DNA of 64,000 nt from Symsagittifera roscoffensis (GCF_963678635.1 NC_087064.1:63667548-63731547), one strand, 5' to 3'; counted from the stretch's first letter, positions 12,331 to 25,026 are shown. A program made the numbers and translations. Notes: generated from the letters alone by a model not told the origin.

Positions 12331-12633
12331 AACAACTAAGATTTTGGGTGAAATCGAATTTTCGAAAATACACATCATCGCGCATTAGTACAAACACAAA
12401 AGTTATTAAACAGGTACATCCAGCTTTAGCTGGGATCCTAGTGCTACTTTTTTTTGCACTGTTTGCGAGTTGCAGTTTAACCTCTGCGTTTAAGCAACGT
12501 TTTTATTCTCAACTAATTAACCTAACTTCTGTTTTCATAGTTTGAGAATTGATAAATTGGACAAATAGTTTTAAAAAGGTGCGATATATTATCGTAAGCA
12601 ATGGTGCAGGTATCATGCTTTGACTTTTGGCAG

Positions 12634-12827
12634 GATGAGAGCGATGGCGCAGAATGCGGGCACTTTGGCGGCTGGCTTCCCCGCCGGAATGGAGTTGGGG
12701 CCGGAGTACCAGGTGATGGGGAGCACTGTGTACTACGGGGACAACTACTCGGACTATGGGGGAGCCATGGGCCCGGCAAGACCTGCGGGGGGTCCCATGA
12801 ACAGCACCATGCCAGGAGGCCCTCCAG
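12634..12827 (+). CDS. Membrane protein, cytoplasmic-tail exon
   Basis: 194-nt internal exon between acceptor TTTTGGCAG and donor CCTCCAG|GTACTT. Entering in phase 2, CG from the previous exon plus the first G restores an Arg codon. The frame then runs without a stop and leaves in phase 1, matching the next exon. The peptide is low-complexity, rich in Gly, Pro, Met, Ala and Tyr (for example NAGTLAAGFPAGMELGP and YYGDNYSDYGG). No domain is visible. Base composition is far more GC-rich than the intron around it, which supports coding. Confidence 0.8.
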
Positions 12828-15360
12828 GTACTTTCAGTCTCATTCGAAGTAACAGCAACAATAGCCAGTTGCTGTGTAGATGGCACACGATGTTCAAAAG
12901 AAGTTGAAAAAATACGATTATTTCTCATGTTTCTCACTATATTTTTTTATTTGGACGAAAGAGTGAAGATTGGGTTTATAGTAAAGATTCAAGAACTTGT
13001 TAGCAAGTTAATCTATCTATACTATATTTAAATGCGAGTGACAGCTATCTCCCATGCTTAAGCATAATGATTTTGCATGTTTAACGAAAGAGTTTTTTCA
13101 TGTTTAAGCTATATCATATATTGCAATGCGTAAGAAAAATTTTAAATTAGTTTTCCGCAAGGTCATTAATTTTCAGTATTTTTTTCTCTCTGTGTCTGTA
13201 TACCTGCTGTTTTAATTAATATGATTATGTCTGTCTACCAGTCTCCTAATTTTCTAACCTCAGCTTTATATTATATATTTAAATGCGGGCTTCACTCTCT
13301 CGCCATGTTTAGGCTTTTTCAACGTATTATTTTTGCAAAATAAAAAAATTTCACGTTTGAGTTATATATCGTATATTGCTATGGTTAAGATTTTTTTCGA
13401 TTTTCCTGTTTAAATTCAGTGCTTCAAGTATTTCATCAAGTTTGAAATTAGCACTTCTCGAGTGGGATATTTTCAGAGTTTTCCCAGGTTTTGCGATTCT
13501 GGCCTCCAATATGAATAACCAAATCCTTTTAGTTTACGAGATATGACGTTTTTCAAGATTTTTTCAAAAAAATTTCAAAAACTTAATTTTTAAAAAATTT
13601 CAAAATGTTGAAGATATCCTTCCTGTTGTTAGATTTTGTGAGGGTACTCTCAGGAGTTGCAAATCTTGCCTCTGATTATGGCTGCTCAAATCCTTGTAGT
13701 TTTCGACTTATGACGTTTTTTTAGGATTTTCTTTTCAAAATTTTTCAGAAAACTTAGATATAATAAAATTTCCAAAAACTTGATATTCGCATCTGTGTTG
13801 AGGCTCTGTTAAGGTAGTCTCAGGAGTTGTGAATTCCGCCTCCAAATATGACTGCTCAAATCTCTGCAGTTTTCGAGATACGACGTTTTTTATGATTTTC
13901 TCCGAAATTTAAAAAAACTTAGTTGTTGAAAAATTCAAAAACGTTGAAGATCTCAATCCTGTTATTAGAATCTGTGAGGGTACTCTCAGGGGGTTGCAAA
14001 TCTTGCCACTGAATATGGCTGCTCAAATTCTTGTACTTTTCGAGATATGACGTTTTTTAGGATTTTCTCAAAATTTTTCAGAGAACGTAGATATAAAAAA
14101 TTTCACAAAACTTGAAATTACCATCTATGTAGTGAGACTCTGTCAGGGTTTTCTCAGGAGTTGCGAATTTGGCCTCCAAAGATGAATGCTCAAAACCTTG
14201 CAGTTATCCAGAAATGACTTTTTTGTGATTTTTTCAAAAAATATTTCATGAAAGTTAAATTATTTTTTTTTCAAAACTTGAAATTCCTAACCTGTATTTG
14301 GGGGCAGTCAGATAATCTCAGTGGTTGCAAATTCGGCCTCCAATTAAGACTTCCCAAACCTTTTTTGTTTAAGGCATAAGATTATTTTTTGTGATTTTTT
14401 TTTTTTTAGAAATTTTCAGATAACTCAAATTACAAAATAATTCACTAAAGTGAAATTTCCAACCCCGTAGTTGTGTGCTGTCAGAGTACTTTCAAAGATT
14501 GCGAATGTTGCCATCAAATAAGACTGTTGAAATCTTGTGTGGTTTCGAGATGTGAAATTTTTTCTGGTTCTCAAAAAATACCTTTTTTTTTTTTTAGAAA
14601 ACTTGAGGTGAAGTTTCTCAAAATTGAATTTCTCAACGTTGTGGTTGGGTACTATAAGAGTACTCTCAAAAGTTGCAAATCTTGCGTCCAAATGCGACTG
14701 CTCAATTGCTTTTAGTTTTCTTGATGTGACGTTTCTCCGTCATTTTAAATTTTGCGAAGAACTTATATAAAACTTCAGAAAATTTTTTTAGTTCTTCAAA
14801 ATTTGTATAAAAAATTTGAATAAAAAAGTTTGCAACATTTGCAATTACGAACCTGTAATTGGGTGCTGTCAGAATACACTCAAAGAATGCAGCTCTTATT
14901 TCCAATATATGCGGTTTTATTTTGAGCTTATTTTATTTTAGGTAAACGCTAGTTTACCTAAAAGGCAGCTGTTGTTAGTATTTGCTTACGTAAAGTTGTG
15001 GCGATGGGTAACTCAACCATTCACGCTAAATTAGTCTGAGAAGCAAAAAAAAAATTCAGACCGTTGTTTCTCAACACTAACTAATTTTTCCGAAACTTTG
15101 AAAAGACTTAAAAATTAAATCACCACTCGGTAGTGGGAAGGGAGGGAGGAAGAAGGGACAAAAGACGTGAAACTGTTTTGTGGTGTTTTCATTGCTAATT
15201 CTGTGTCAGTCTTTAAACAAAGAATTACTTTGATTGGCTCAATGGCAACGTTTTCGATAAAATCATCTGTCCGCTCGCCTCTAGACATCTTATTGGCAGT
15301 AAAACAAACATTGAAATCGATATAAAGTGTTCTTAGAAGATGGTTGTTTTTATTTGATAG
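12828..15360 (+). other. Second intron of the membrane-protein gene (2.5 kb)
   Basis: Begins GTACTT and ends AG at 15359-15360, phase 1. AT-rich. About 60% of it is the 167-bp tandem repeat at 13440-14930. 12840-13430 and 14940-15360 show nothing recognisable. Confidence 0.75.
13440..14930 (+). repeat. Tandem repeat, about 167-bp monomers, eight to nine copies
   Basis: The landmark CAGGAGTTGC-AAT...GCCTCCAAATATG-CTGCTCAAATC recurs near 13475, 13654, 13824, 13991, 14158, 14322, 14497, 14668 and, degraded, 14880. The period is 165-170 bp. Each monomer carries TTTCGAGATATGACG and a T-run. Sequence is unrelated, as far as I can see, to the 165-bp family at 11600, though the period is nearly the same. 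Confidence 0.8.
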
Positions 15361-15977
15361 GTCCTCAACGAGGTCGAAGGCGAGCGGCAGGAGCCAAGCG
15401 TCCAGGCACCAATGACTCATCGCTTTATGAAGACGTGAATGACGAAGACCAGTACTGTGCAATCGACTACGATCAGATCAAGAACTACGAGTACGGATAC
15501 GCTCAATACGGACCCGCTCAATACGGACCGGCATACATGGGGCCTCAGACCAGTTCTGGCCTGGACGCACAGCAGCTGGTGATGCTACAGCAGCAGCAGA
15601 TTTACAGACAGCAGCAGTCTAGAACGAGCACTCTGGGAAGCATGCGCGGAGGAGACGGAGGAGGCATGTACCACAGGATTCCCAACAGTCCCTCGGGAGG
15701 AGGAGCATACCAGGCACCCGTCGCCACTTCTCAAAAGGACGCGGCCATGACTTCTAACGATGCGATCCAGATGGACAACATGAAACAAAACGTCGCTGGG
15801 GGTTCCATGGCAAACGGGGGAGCCAATGGATTCCCACCCACACGAAGTCCCCCTTCGATGCAAAGGGGTCCCACTAGAGCTCCGCCCCCTCCCCCCAATG
15901 GTCTAGCAAGTGGGCCGCCGAACAATGACGACGACTACATGGAACCAGTACTGTCATCTAGCACGTCCAAAGTTTAA
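15361..15977 (+). CDS. Membrane protein, last coding exon with PDZ-ligand-like C-terminus
   Basis: Acceptor TTTGATAG. The first two bases complete a Gly codon begun in the previous exon (phase 1). The frame stays open for about 205 codons to TAA at 15975-15977. The tail starts with a basic patch (RGRRRAAGAKR), then an acidic stretch (EDVNDEDQY), Tyr repeats (YAQYGPAQYGPAYMGP), a Gln-rich run, Gly/Met/Asn-rich sequence and a proline run (PPPPP). The protein ends SSSTSKV, which fits a class I PDZ ligand (S/T-x-V). In all, 460 complete codons of this gene lie in the window. A long intracellular scaffold-binding tail is inferred; no enzymatic domain is seen. Confidence 0.85.
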
Positions 15978-17721
15978 TGTGCACGTCGTCAATGCAATGG
16001 TATGAAGAAATATTGGCTGCTGCCTCTCAAATCTATCCATCAATTGATGACAGGCCTCTAGTTGAGGTCTATGTTTAAAATATATTTTGTCATGCAGCAT
16101 GAAACTGGTCTTTTCTACCGTTCTGAAACGTACGTTCAAAATCAAAGGTGCTCAGAATAATCTCCTAAGCGCTAGCCTGATAATTAATTTCTAAGTCTGC
16201 TGCTGTCGTAGTTAGTGCTTATTTCTATTAAACCACGGTAGTTGTCGTTTTTCTATCCTTTGTAAAACTCAAACAGACGTTTAATTAATTCGTTCCATTT
16301 TGTAATTTTCACATATTTATTGATGAATTTGTAAAATTCATGGAGAACTTATTCATGTATCATTCAAAGTCGCGCTTCTTTCCCTCAATTTAGAAATTTT
16401 GGCTTGATCCTAATTTGCAATTGGCGCGTTTTGAAAGAACATTAAATTGGTAGTAATTGAATTACAATATAAATGTAATAAATTTGTGTCGTTTTCAAGT
16501 GTTAGATAGCCGTTTTCTCTGTTAAATGTTATCAAAACAAGGATTTAATCCTTCAAATTGAAGTTGTTTTCTTACTGCCCAATCCCCCGTTAGTTGGAAC
16601 TCGTTCTTTTCGCTTCTGACAATCTGAAATGTTTCTAAATTCTATGTCTACCCTGAGCTTTGCCTGCCTGCCTGCATGGCTTTGAGGCCGTTAAGAGGCT
16701 TTCTGAAGTGAAGTGAGGACAACAGCCTGAATAGATTGACCCATTTCTTTTTGGGGAATGAGAGAAGACGCCATATGTTTATCTGCCTTTCGCCCAACTC
16801 AACTGAACTCAACAGCCTGGGCTTCCCTTTTAAGCTTAGCACTTAACGGTCTGATTGTGCAATGATTCATAAATACTCCAAAAATCAGGAAATACTTTTC
16901 TTTACAATTTCATATGGGTTTGTATCGCGTATTAATAAGAACAATCAAAAACGGTCCAAGTATGTACATCAGAATTTGGGTTCTACGAGTTTACGGGAGG
17001 TATTTTAACTGCAATTTATGCTCTAGATTGACCGTTAAACCTAAATTTCATCATTTCATCTTTGAACTGAAGCCTTTGAGTACAGAGACAAATTGAGTGA
17101 TATGAAATGAAAACAGTTGAAGTGAAGATTTGGTGAAACTTGAAATTTCATTTGACTTAAAGTAGGAAATTAAGCTAAAGTTGTTGATGAACCCATATGG
17201 AACATGTATTCAATATGAATTGCGTAAAAGGTGCTGTTAGTTTTTTCTCGATCGAAGAGAAGAAAGATATGGAAAGATAGATGAAATGGATCTTGTCAAC
17301 ATCCCACTTTGGTAAACTGTACCGAATGAATATCCACCCTTGTAAGAAATTAGGCCAACGGTTAAGCATACACTAAAAATGTAAACCATTGCCCCGGCAA
17401 TGGAGCATAGTTAACAAGGTCCGGAAACTTCATCCAAGTTTTATTATAGTTTCTATTTTGTTCAACAGCTTTGCAGGTGCTCCAATTTTTATTTCTGATA
17501 GCGCCTTTTGTATTGAAGTCAATTAGGTGTCTGAAAAAAAAACCTGATTGCTTCTCTAAAATATTGGACTAGGAGTTTACATGAATACACAACTGTTGCT
17601 GTTTCTCTTGCAGATTGGCACAATGCTAGAGCTGAACTACTATCCATAATCCATCCATATATCCACCCGGTTAATCACCGCATACTGTTTATATGGTGCA
17701 AATTGAAGTGTGGCGAATAAA
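15978..17721 (+). other. Probable 3' untranslated region of the membrane-protein gene
   Basis: Follows the stop codon. AATAAA signals occur at 16477-16482 and 17716-17721; either could end the transcript. No ORF of note. Short antisense frames at 16648 and 17175 are not supported. Confidence 0.45.
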
Positions 17722-18521
17722 TCATTATTTTTGTATAAACAATGTACTTAATGAATTTGCATGTCAAATGTAGTATGTTAAATTGGGCCAAAAATGAAGC
17801 GATGGCTGAAGTTGAGCCTGTGCAATATCATAGGTTTTACACTTATTCTTATTGTATGATATGGTACATTACATTACACCACAAACTACCTTTACCTTTA
17901 GCATAACACCACTGTGAGCATTAGAGTTTATAATATAAGTGAAAATGCAGATTCAATAGATCTCAATTTACATGCCCGTCTTTTTATTAATTAATACACA
18001 ATAATTTATATTTCAAATATTTGCTTTTCTTTTTACACTATTGCAAAACCGGGCGAGGCAATTAAGCTCTTCAGGTAAATTTTAGAATGCCTAGAAATTC
18101 TTAACTTACTGAAATCATTGTTTTTTTCATCTCTGATGGTTTCAAAATCTTCTGCCGTTCATTCCGTGATCTGTCACGAAGAGCGCCGATAGTGCATTTG
18201 TAAACCACATGACAGCAACAACCTAAAACTTGAGCTGGAGGCATACCATTAGGCAGTTCTGTTGCTGTCTATGACTGCTTAGGCCCATTCGAATTGGTTC
18301 GTAGCTCTACCCGGCAAATTATTGGTCATTAAAAAATAAAACACAGTTAGGGAAACATGTAGCTCCTGGGTGCAGTCTGACGATCTATCGTGAAAGACAA
18401 ACAGTAATAAGGATAGTTTCGCCTGGGCGGTTCCTAAAATTTACTTGCGTAGGTCTTTGGGAATAAATCTACCCATTTCATAGTCACAATTGAAAATAAA
18501 TTAGACGGACAATCGAAATCA

Positions 18522-18552
18522 AAACAACTTCGGTCGGAAACCGAAGTTGTTT
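18522..18552. other. 13-bp perfect hairpin
   Basis: AAACAACTTCGGT (18522-18534) pairs with ACCGAAGTTGTTT (18540-18552) around a 5-base loop. It stands alone in AT-rich sequence. Its size resembles the hairpins at 33498 and 53270 and could be the 3' end of a rolling-circle element remnant; this is a guess. Confidence 0.4.
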
Positions 18553-18820
18553 CGGTCTGAAACCTTTTTGTAGCGAGCTGACCCGTCAAAATACAATTTT
18601 CAATACACTTTTTTGGGAAATGTTTCAGGGAACATTTAGATTACGCTGAAATTTGATTTTTTTCGGTTTGACTACTGACTTCTTTACAAGTTAATTCAAA
18701 TTCATTCACTGGAAGAAAGGTGATTATACTAATCAAGTTCGAAAGTGCAACTGGCGCAAACGAACCTGGATTTTAGTATTCGTTTTTTAGGAAAAGTCTT
18801 AAAATATATTCGTTCAGCTA

Positions 18821-19070
18821 AATTTGATTTTTCACGGTTAGACTTTCGATTTTCTTTAATTCAATTATTTAACTCTATTAAAAGCAATGCAAAATTCAGT
18901 ATCGAACCGCGAAAGTAAAGGCCACGAAAAACCTGATCGACTTGTAATTTCGAATATGTATCCTAATATTATCAGATTTGCCAGCAAAAAGTTTAAACTA
19001 TTGATCCAGTTTTCTCACATTGTGTTAATTTTATCAAAAAACTGTCAGTTGACTATATTTAGCTTTTTCA
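18821..19070 (+). repeat. Dispersed repeat, family R, copy 2
   Basis: Matches 8191-8425 over ordered words (GACTTTCGATTTT, ACCGCGAAAGT, GGCCACGAAAAACC, ATCGACTTGTAATTTCG, TTTGCCAGCAAAAAG) and continues to TTAATTTTATCAAAAAACTGTCA. Confidence 0.6.
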
Positions 19071-19596
19071 ATCGTATATAAAATTACCCATTAACCGAAT
19101 TTTCTCAAACTGTGTTTGTTCTATGAGAAATGAGCTGGGCGTAAAAGATTAGAGAAATTCTGAAGCGCTAACTTGGTGTGTTGTTTCTTCAAAATCTGAA
19201 AAAAATTCAAAAAAAAAACAATTTTTATATTGTTTAAAAAAACAATTTACAATTTTTCCAAAAAATTATTTTAAGGCTTTTTGAGTTAATAAAAATTTTC
19301 TCAATTTTCGGTTGTGAATTTTTCATTCATCTTCAAAATTTACAATGGTACGCTGGCGTTGTATCGCAAGTGATGCTAAGCTTGGTTTCCCTCTGTTTCA
19401 ATTATTTTTTTGACTGTCGGATCGATGGCCACGCTTTGTTTGTATTGTTTTGCAAATGCATCCGATTCGCCTGTTGAAATGATTTTTTTTTTTACAATTG
19501 CAACTAGAAAAGCGTCATCGAATCAAGATATATTCGTTTTTTTTTTGCTATAAACTGTTAAATAAAATCAGTTGGATCTTTTGACACTTCATGAAA

Positions 19597-19880
19597 GCAA
19601 GTGTTTTGTAATCGAGAACAAGGTTTTTTTTTGCCGTAAACAACATTTCTTACACGTTGTAAGAAATTGATGTTGCTTTATTGTCGAATTTTAGCAACTT
19701 CCAGGTCCCTTTCCACTTAGTCCGGAGGTAATGCAATTGCCTTTGCATCCTATGGTCTGGAGTTCGAGTCCCGAACGGACTTTATTTTTTTTGAGCGTAT
19801 GCAATTGAACTTTTTTTTCGTGAAAAATGGAATGGTCTGACGGTTGTTTGTCGACTACTGATTTGTCGAATTAGTTGCCA
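19597..19880 (+). repeat. SINE-like repeat, family S, copy 6
   Basis: Leader AAGTGTTTTGTAATCG with T-run. tRNA-like part at about 19715-19790 with GGAGTTCGAGTC at 19759-19770, then ACGGAC and a T-run. It is closest to copy 1 (shared AGTGTCTTGTAATC and TTAGCCTGGAGGTAA-like words), so the family has at least two subfamilies. Confidence 0.6.
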
Positions 19881-20829
19881 CACCACCGTTTTTTTGCGCT
19901 GTAAGCGTTTTTCCTTGTAATATTAAGTTTTGTGGATAGGCTCCGGTAATTTGTCAATTTGCTAACCATGACTGGTTTATTTTTTTTCCTTTTTTTTTAC
20001 GCGTAGACATTTAATTCGGCCGAATTTATTTCGGCTGATGTTCGTCAGTTTAGTGAAACTATTTTGCATCGGCTAAGCGGCAAAAAAAATGTTTTTTTTT
20101 TAGTTTGAATAAGTCTGATTCTAAATTTTAAATGTATGAAAATTGAAAATTCAAACAATTTAACTGCTCGAAATTTCCTTTACAAATTTTTCGTATAACA
20201 ATTGTTATGTAAAACTTGAATTGTCGGAATTTTGTTTGTCTGCTCAAGTTTTTTCGTCTTTCTTGTCACATCACGAAGTTTGCTTCTGCTGCAAGTAACC
20301 TTCATTGTAGTTGCAAGTGCATGTTTTCTAAAGTAGTTTCATGGGGCTTGAAATTAAAAATATATTTTTTCCAGGTTAACTTGTCTCTTCTCAACGGTTG
20401 TTGGCTTAGTTGTCTTATCACGGAAGCATTTTTCAGTATCACGGAATCATTTTTGTTCAGTAAGCATTTTTCATTGAAGCTTGAAGTTACAAGTGTTGTT
20501 TGATGTAGTTTGAGGGAAGGGTGTAAAGGTTTTTATATAAAATTTGTTTTTGTTTCGGCTGAACTTGTGCCTGGCTTTGTCGCCTTTGTTTCAAGAGTAA
20601 ATTTGGTTCTGTTGCTAAATTAATATCCAAATGTCTAGCAAGTTTGCCTAAAATGACTGTCCATCGAGATTTACGAAAATTTAATTTTTGGTAGACCTAG
20701 TTTTTTCAACTTGTTGATTTTTTTTCGACTCACATTTTTTATGTTTGTGTTGTATCACAAGTGATGTGTAGATCCACTTAGCCTCTGTGTATAAAGTATA
20801 TTTATAATTTTGTCAATTTTATTAGTATC

Positions 20830-21000
20830 TCCGGAAACTTGGTATAGAGGTAACGACTACGTGATAACGGGACGGCAAAGGTCCTAGGTTCGAATCGGGT
20901 CAGGACCTGTTTTTTTTTATGGGAAATTTTCCGTTTTCAGAAAATTGTCGGCCTTTTGTTAGTTTGCTCATGTTCTGCTGGCGTAGTTGCCACATCAGTC
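20830..21000 (+). repeat. SINE-like repeat, family S, copy 7
   Basis: Cleanest tRNA-like head: GGTATAGAGGTAACGAC (20841 on) and B-box-like GGTTCGAATC (20887-20896), then AGGACCTG and a T-run, and the tail GGGAAATTTTCCGTTTTC with GTAGTTGCCACATC. Confidence 0.65.
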
Positions 21001-23606
21001 ATCGTTCCTGAGCTGTAAGCATTTTTGTTGTAATTTAAAATGCTTTGTTTTTCTCTTTTGGCAACGCAAACTTTTAAAATTTTCAACAGGTTTTATCCTT
21101 TAATATGAATATATCCTGGTTGCCATCTTAGCGAAACAAGAAACTGTCCTCTGTTTTTTTTATATGTCTATCTACATTGATACTCCAAATTATTTCTTTC
21201 AAAGCAACTATGAATTTTAAAAAATTTTCCATTTTGAGTGCCTATAAATGTAGTGAAGCCACTATAATTCTGATGATGTTTACACTCATTTTTTTGCGGT
21301 TTGAATTTTGATTTCTTAATTTATGTCATTTCGTTTTTTTTTTCTGGCTCAACGGTTGTCTGCTTAGTTACCGCTTGGTATATTTTGTTTTTTAATACTT
21401 ATTTAACAGTGGCAATAGTGTTTCTCAGCATTTGTCCTCAAATTGAACTGGATTTGATAAACTTTAGAAATTTCGGTAGATGTTTTTTGATTTTTCGATT
21501 ACATGATTTTGGTTTTCAATTTTTTTGGTGCATTTTTTTGGCTCAAGCGTCGTCTGCCGAATTATTTTCTTCTGAGTTACCGCTTGAAAATAAGTTTTTC
21601 AGTAGTTTTTTCATACTGCCAGTTTTATCTAAAAGTTATCAGTTTAGAGTAATCTTAAAGTTCGAAGAGACTTAAAAGGCATATATTTTTTGCTTTGAAA
21701 TTCGCAAGGTGAAGTTTTTTCAAAAAAAACATGTGAGTAGTTTTTTTGTTTTCTTTCATCAATTGACAGTTTTCAAACATTCTGTTGGCTATATTCACCT
21801 TTTTAGGGTAATGTTTTTGAGAAAAAATAGAAATATAGTAACCTACTGGGTTTCACTGTACCCCAGTAGTTTCGAGATTTCGACAATTTTTGAAAAATTT
21901 TCAAAGGAAATTCGTTCTGTTCTAGATTTGGTTAGTATATAATGAGTTCGTCTGTTTTCGAAAAGCAAATTTTTTTTATTTCAGTTCAGGTTGGAAAACT
22001 TCACACTGAACTATATATTCCCTGGATCGCTATCATGGCTTAACTTGAAATCACGTAAAGCTACTATTGGGTGCAAAAATGCATCTTTCAAAATTGTTAA
22101 ATGGAAACTTCTATTGTTTCTAAAAACCGAGTCTCCTTGTTTTTCCTTTTATTTTAAAATTTAAAATAGTTTCTTTAGGAGTTGTGACCATTTTTGTTAA
22201 GTTCTTGAAAATGTTCAAAAATCAGATTCGATCTAATTTGCTCTTGTCTATTGTCATAGAGAGAAGTAGCAACTGGTACTTGCAATTTAATATTTCAAGA
22301 GATAATCTTGCCATTGTTTTTGAAATAAGAAAACAATGGAGTCTTGCATATTTGGGAGTCCTCAAATTTAATTGATTTAGGCTGCCAGACTTGATTTAGG
22401 TTGCAATGCTGAGGTAAACAAATGGCAGCTACGGAGATATGATTCTTTTGTCACTTCTTCTGAATTTCCGAATTGTTATTTGATTTTAGATCTCATTTTT
22501 TTCGGTTTCAACCTGATCTGCTCTATAGTATAAGACAGTTTTATTGATTAAGGCTTTGGTATCACCGCGTATTATAGAGAACTCTGTGTTGTCTTTATAT
22601 ACTACTTAAATTCAGCTGTAGCCGATTATTTTGTCGAAATTGTTGAATTAGAAAATGGCAATTTTTGTTACACACTGTTATTTTTCGAGAAAAAAAAATG
22701 CGTTTTATTCGTCTTTTTGATTTGGTTTATATATGTTTTGTTGATTTAGTTGATTTTTTTCTGTGGATTTAGGATTTAGCTACTGGCATGCTGGAACAAC
22801 TGCTTATCCTAGTACAGCACTGAAGTATTTAATTAGAAAGCCTAAAACATCAATCGTTTTCATATTAAATAGTTTATATTAAAAAATTCGATCTCGATTT
22901 TCATATCGTTAAAAAATAATTTTATATCGCTTTGATAATCTTTATATTTTTAAATATTATATCGTATTGATAGTCTCTTAGGATTTCAAGATTGTATAGG
23001 GTTTAACTTCTCGGTTCAAAAAAAACTGTTATTAAAACTGTTATAAGTGAGGGTGAGGCTCTAGTTTATTAAATTTTTGAATGTCAGTCTGTTCATCCGA
23101 AAATTAAGAATGCATTATATTTGATTTAATAAAGATTCTGGTATTTTTTTTTATAATGAACGCTAAAACAGTCGACTCAGACAAGAATACGTATGCTTTT
23201 TAATCCTGAGGTCGGCAGTTTGAAACCGTTATTCGGCTAATTCTTTTCATTTTTAAGATTATTTAGTTGTTTTAATATATTTTTTCAATTGTAAAGCTCC
23301 AGTTTGCGATTTTGTTTTTTTTCTGCGAAGTGCAGCTTCGCCTCTGTTCAAAAACTTAACAGTCACAGGGCAATCTAAATAACGGTTTCAAAAGTTCATA
23401 GAAATGTAAAACATATTTTTACGTTACGCTAGTTTCTGAAATCCTTTTTTAGTTTCTAGCGTAGGGGGAGCTTGCGTGAAAAAAATTTTTGTCGTTTTTT
23501 CCTGATTCAATTAGTTTTTGCTTGATTTCTGGTTATTTCGTTTATAATTTATGTTGTTTCGATCGCGTCAAGAAGTATCAGAAATGAAAAGTGGCGCAGG
23601 GATTGC

Positions 23607-23622
23607 GGGGGGGGGGGGGGGG
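23607..23622 (+). repeat. Poly-G homopolymer, 16 bases
   Basis: Uninterrupted run of 16 G in AT-rich intergenic DNA. Confidence 0.95.
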
Positions 23623-23926
23623 TCTTTCAATTATAGTTACATCAGTGCGGGTGAGGGAGGGATAAGTGTACTTTAATTTAAAAGCCCCATTGCTTGAAAT
23701 TAGGATTCCAAAAATAATTTTAAAAGTTGTGCCGAGAAGAACTGATTTTATTAACTGGTTGTTGAGACAAATTTATCCAAGTAAGGGATAGTTTAGCGGA
23801 GATATCCCATTTGTTTGATTTTTTATCTATCCGTTTTTACATTTTTTTCTTAATTATTAAGAGATATGAACGTAGTGAATACCCATATAGGTCTTGGTGA
23901 TTTTTATGCCAGGAATGTTTGTTCAC

Positions 23927-24120
23927 GCTCAATTTTGATTTTTCGTGGTTCGACTTTTGATTTTCCTTTGTTAAAATGAAGACAAACTCGACTATCGAGC
24001 AGCTGAAGTGTGAAGGTTACGAAAAACGTGATCGACTTCTAGTTTTGAAATTGGAATTTCATTTGCACATTGCCCAGCAATCGGTTCATGACTGGTCTGT
24101 CGGCTATGTTTTGGATTTAA
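23927..24120 (+). repeat. Dispersed repeat, family R, copy 3
   Basis: Contains GACTTTTGATTTTCC, ACTATCGAGC, GTTACGAAAAACGTGATCGACTT in the family order. The 3' half is diverged. Confidence 0.55.
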
Positions 24121-24787
24121 AAAACGCATTATTGTAATTGGATTGAACGGCGGCAGATTTGATCACTTTAAAACACTAGAAATTAATAAGCTTTTGATTT
24201 CATTGTAATTTTTTGCAATAATGACCGTAATCAGAACATTTTGTGCCACTTACGCAGTGATCGGCTGTTTTTGTCGTTTTTCAGGATTTTTTTGGTAGAG
24301 TCATTAACTGGCAATCAAAAAATAGTAGTAATTTTTGGAACCTCGGCAAAGATTTGGCCAGTCGAATTCAATGAGAGCGGTGGTCCCCCGCCCTCGGCAT
24401 TCTAATGTTTTAATTTCGATGTTTTGTTTGTGGGAGTACCGAGTAGCTTGTGCGTCATTAGCATACAATAGTTGCGTGATTTGGGTGTATATCAAGACAA
24501 AAATGAATTTGTCTAAATCTTCAGTTTCTTTCGGAAACCTTTTGGTTTGCCAGGGAACTGAATAAAAAATAAAGTAAGTTAGTTGAATTTAACTTGTTTG
24601 GAAAAATAAAATATTGTAAATTTAAAAGATAGAAATTACTGACTGCAGTTTCCACACCCTCAGTTTTTGGTGAGCAGAAATTGCCTATTGACTATTGAGC
24701 AAATAATGCACTAATGCATGAGTAAGATGATGAAATATGGAATTTGAACTGCAGATAGAATGAGTTGTGTGCTCTGGAGTGAATATT

Positions 24788-25026
24788 ATGGAGGAGGAGG
24801 AAGTTGAAATGTCTCTGACTGCCGAGGAGTTTAGTCACGTGTTGGCTCTTTTCAAGTGCAAAACACGCAAACTGAAGAGAGAAACGAAGAGGAGAAATGA
24901 GGTGAATTCCCAGCCCGAGTGGGGCCAGGAGAGTGGGGCGGGGGTGTGTTCAGACCAGGCGGGCAGACTCATAGACTTGTCAACCAACTACACAGCCTTG
25001 ACCAAGTCCCAAGATGTGGACAAAAG
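24788..25026 (+). CDS. C2H2 zinc finger protein, exon 1
   Basis: Starts at ATG 24788-24790, the first ATG of this frame; the frame extends a few codons upstream but has no ATG there. It ends at a consensus donor AAAAG|GTGAGT in phase 2. It encodes 79 codons: an acidic start (MEEEEVEM), a helix-like segment (LTAEEFSHVLALFKCKTRKL) running into a basic patch (KRETKRRNE), then polar sequence. No known N-terminal domain (KRAB, BTB, ZAD) is visible. AG from here plus A from exon 2 makes an Arg codon, so the two exons join in frame. G+C is higher than in the flanks. Confidence 0.75.

Larger units (their letters stand above)
7147..12633 (+). other. Intron of the membrane-protein gene (5.5 kb)
   Basis: Begins GTATGG and ends with AG at 12632-12633; phase 2. 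It carries no supportable gene. It contains SINE-like copies near 7350 and 9570, another repeat at 8191, two further tRNA-like sequences near 10340 and 11260, and the best copy of the 165-bp tandem repeat at 11600-12330. Confidence 0.75.
17722..24787. other. Intergenic, AT-rich, repeat-derived
   Basis: No gene is supported. It holds family R copies (18821, 23927), family S copies (19597, 20830), a short strong hairpin (18522-18552), a G16 run (23607-23622) and a weak tRNA-like sequence near 23165-23240. About 21.3-23.1 kb has open frames up to 124 codons that are Phe/Leu/Ser-rich translations of T-rich DNA, with no domain. The promoter of the zinc finger gene should lie near the right end, but no clear core element is visible. 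Confidence 0.55.

Noticed and set aside
21301-22375. Open frames of 60-124 codons in 21.3-22.4 kb
   Set aside because: Translations are Phe/Leu/Ser-rich as expected of T-rich DNA, without motifs, splice partners or composition change.
24767-24787. Upstream start of the zinc finger protein at a GTG
   Set aside because: No ATG in this frame before 24788; a nuclear gene needs ATG in practice.
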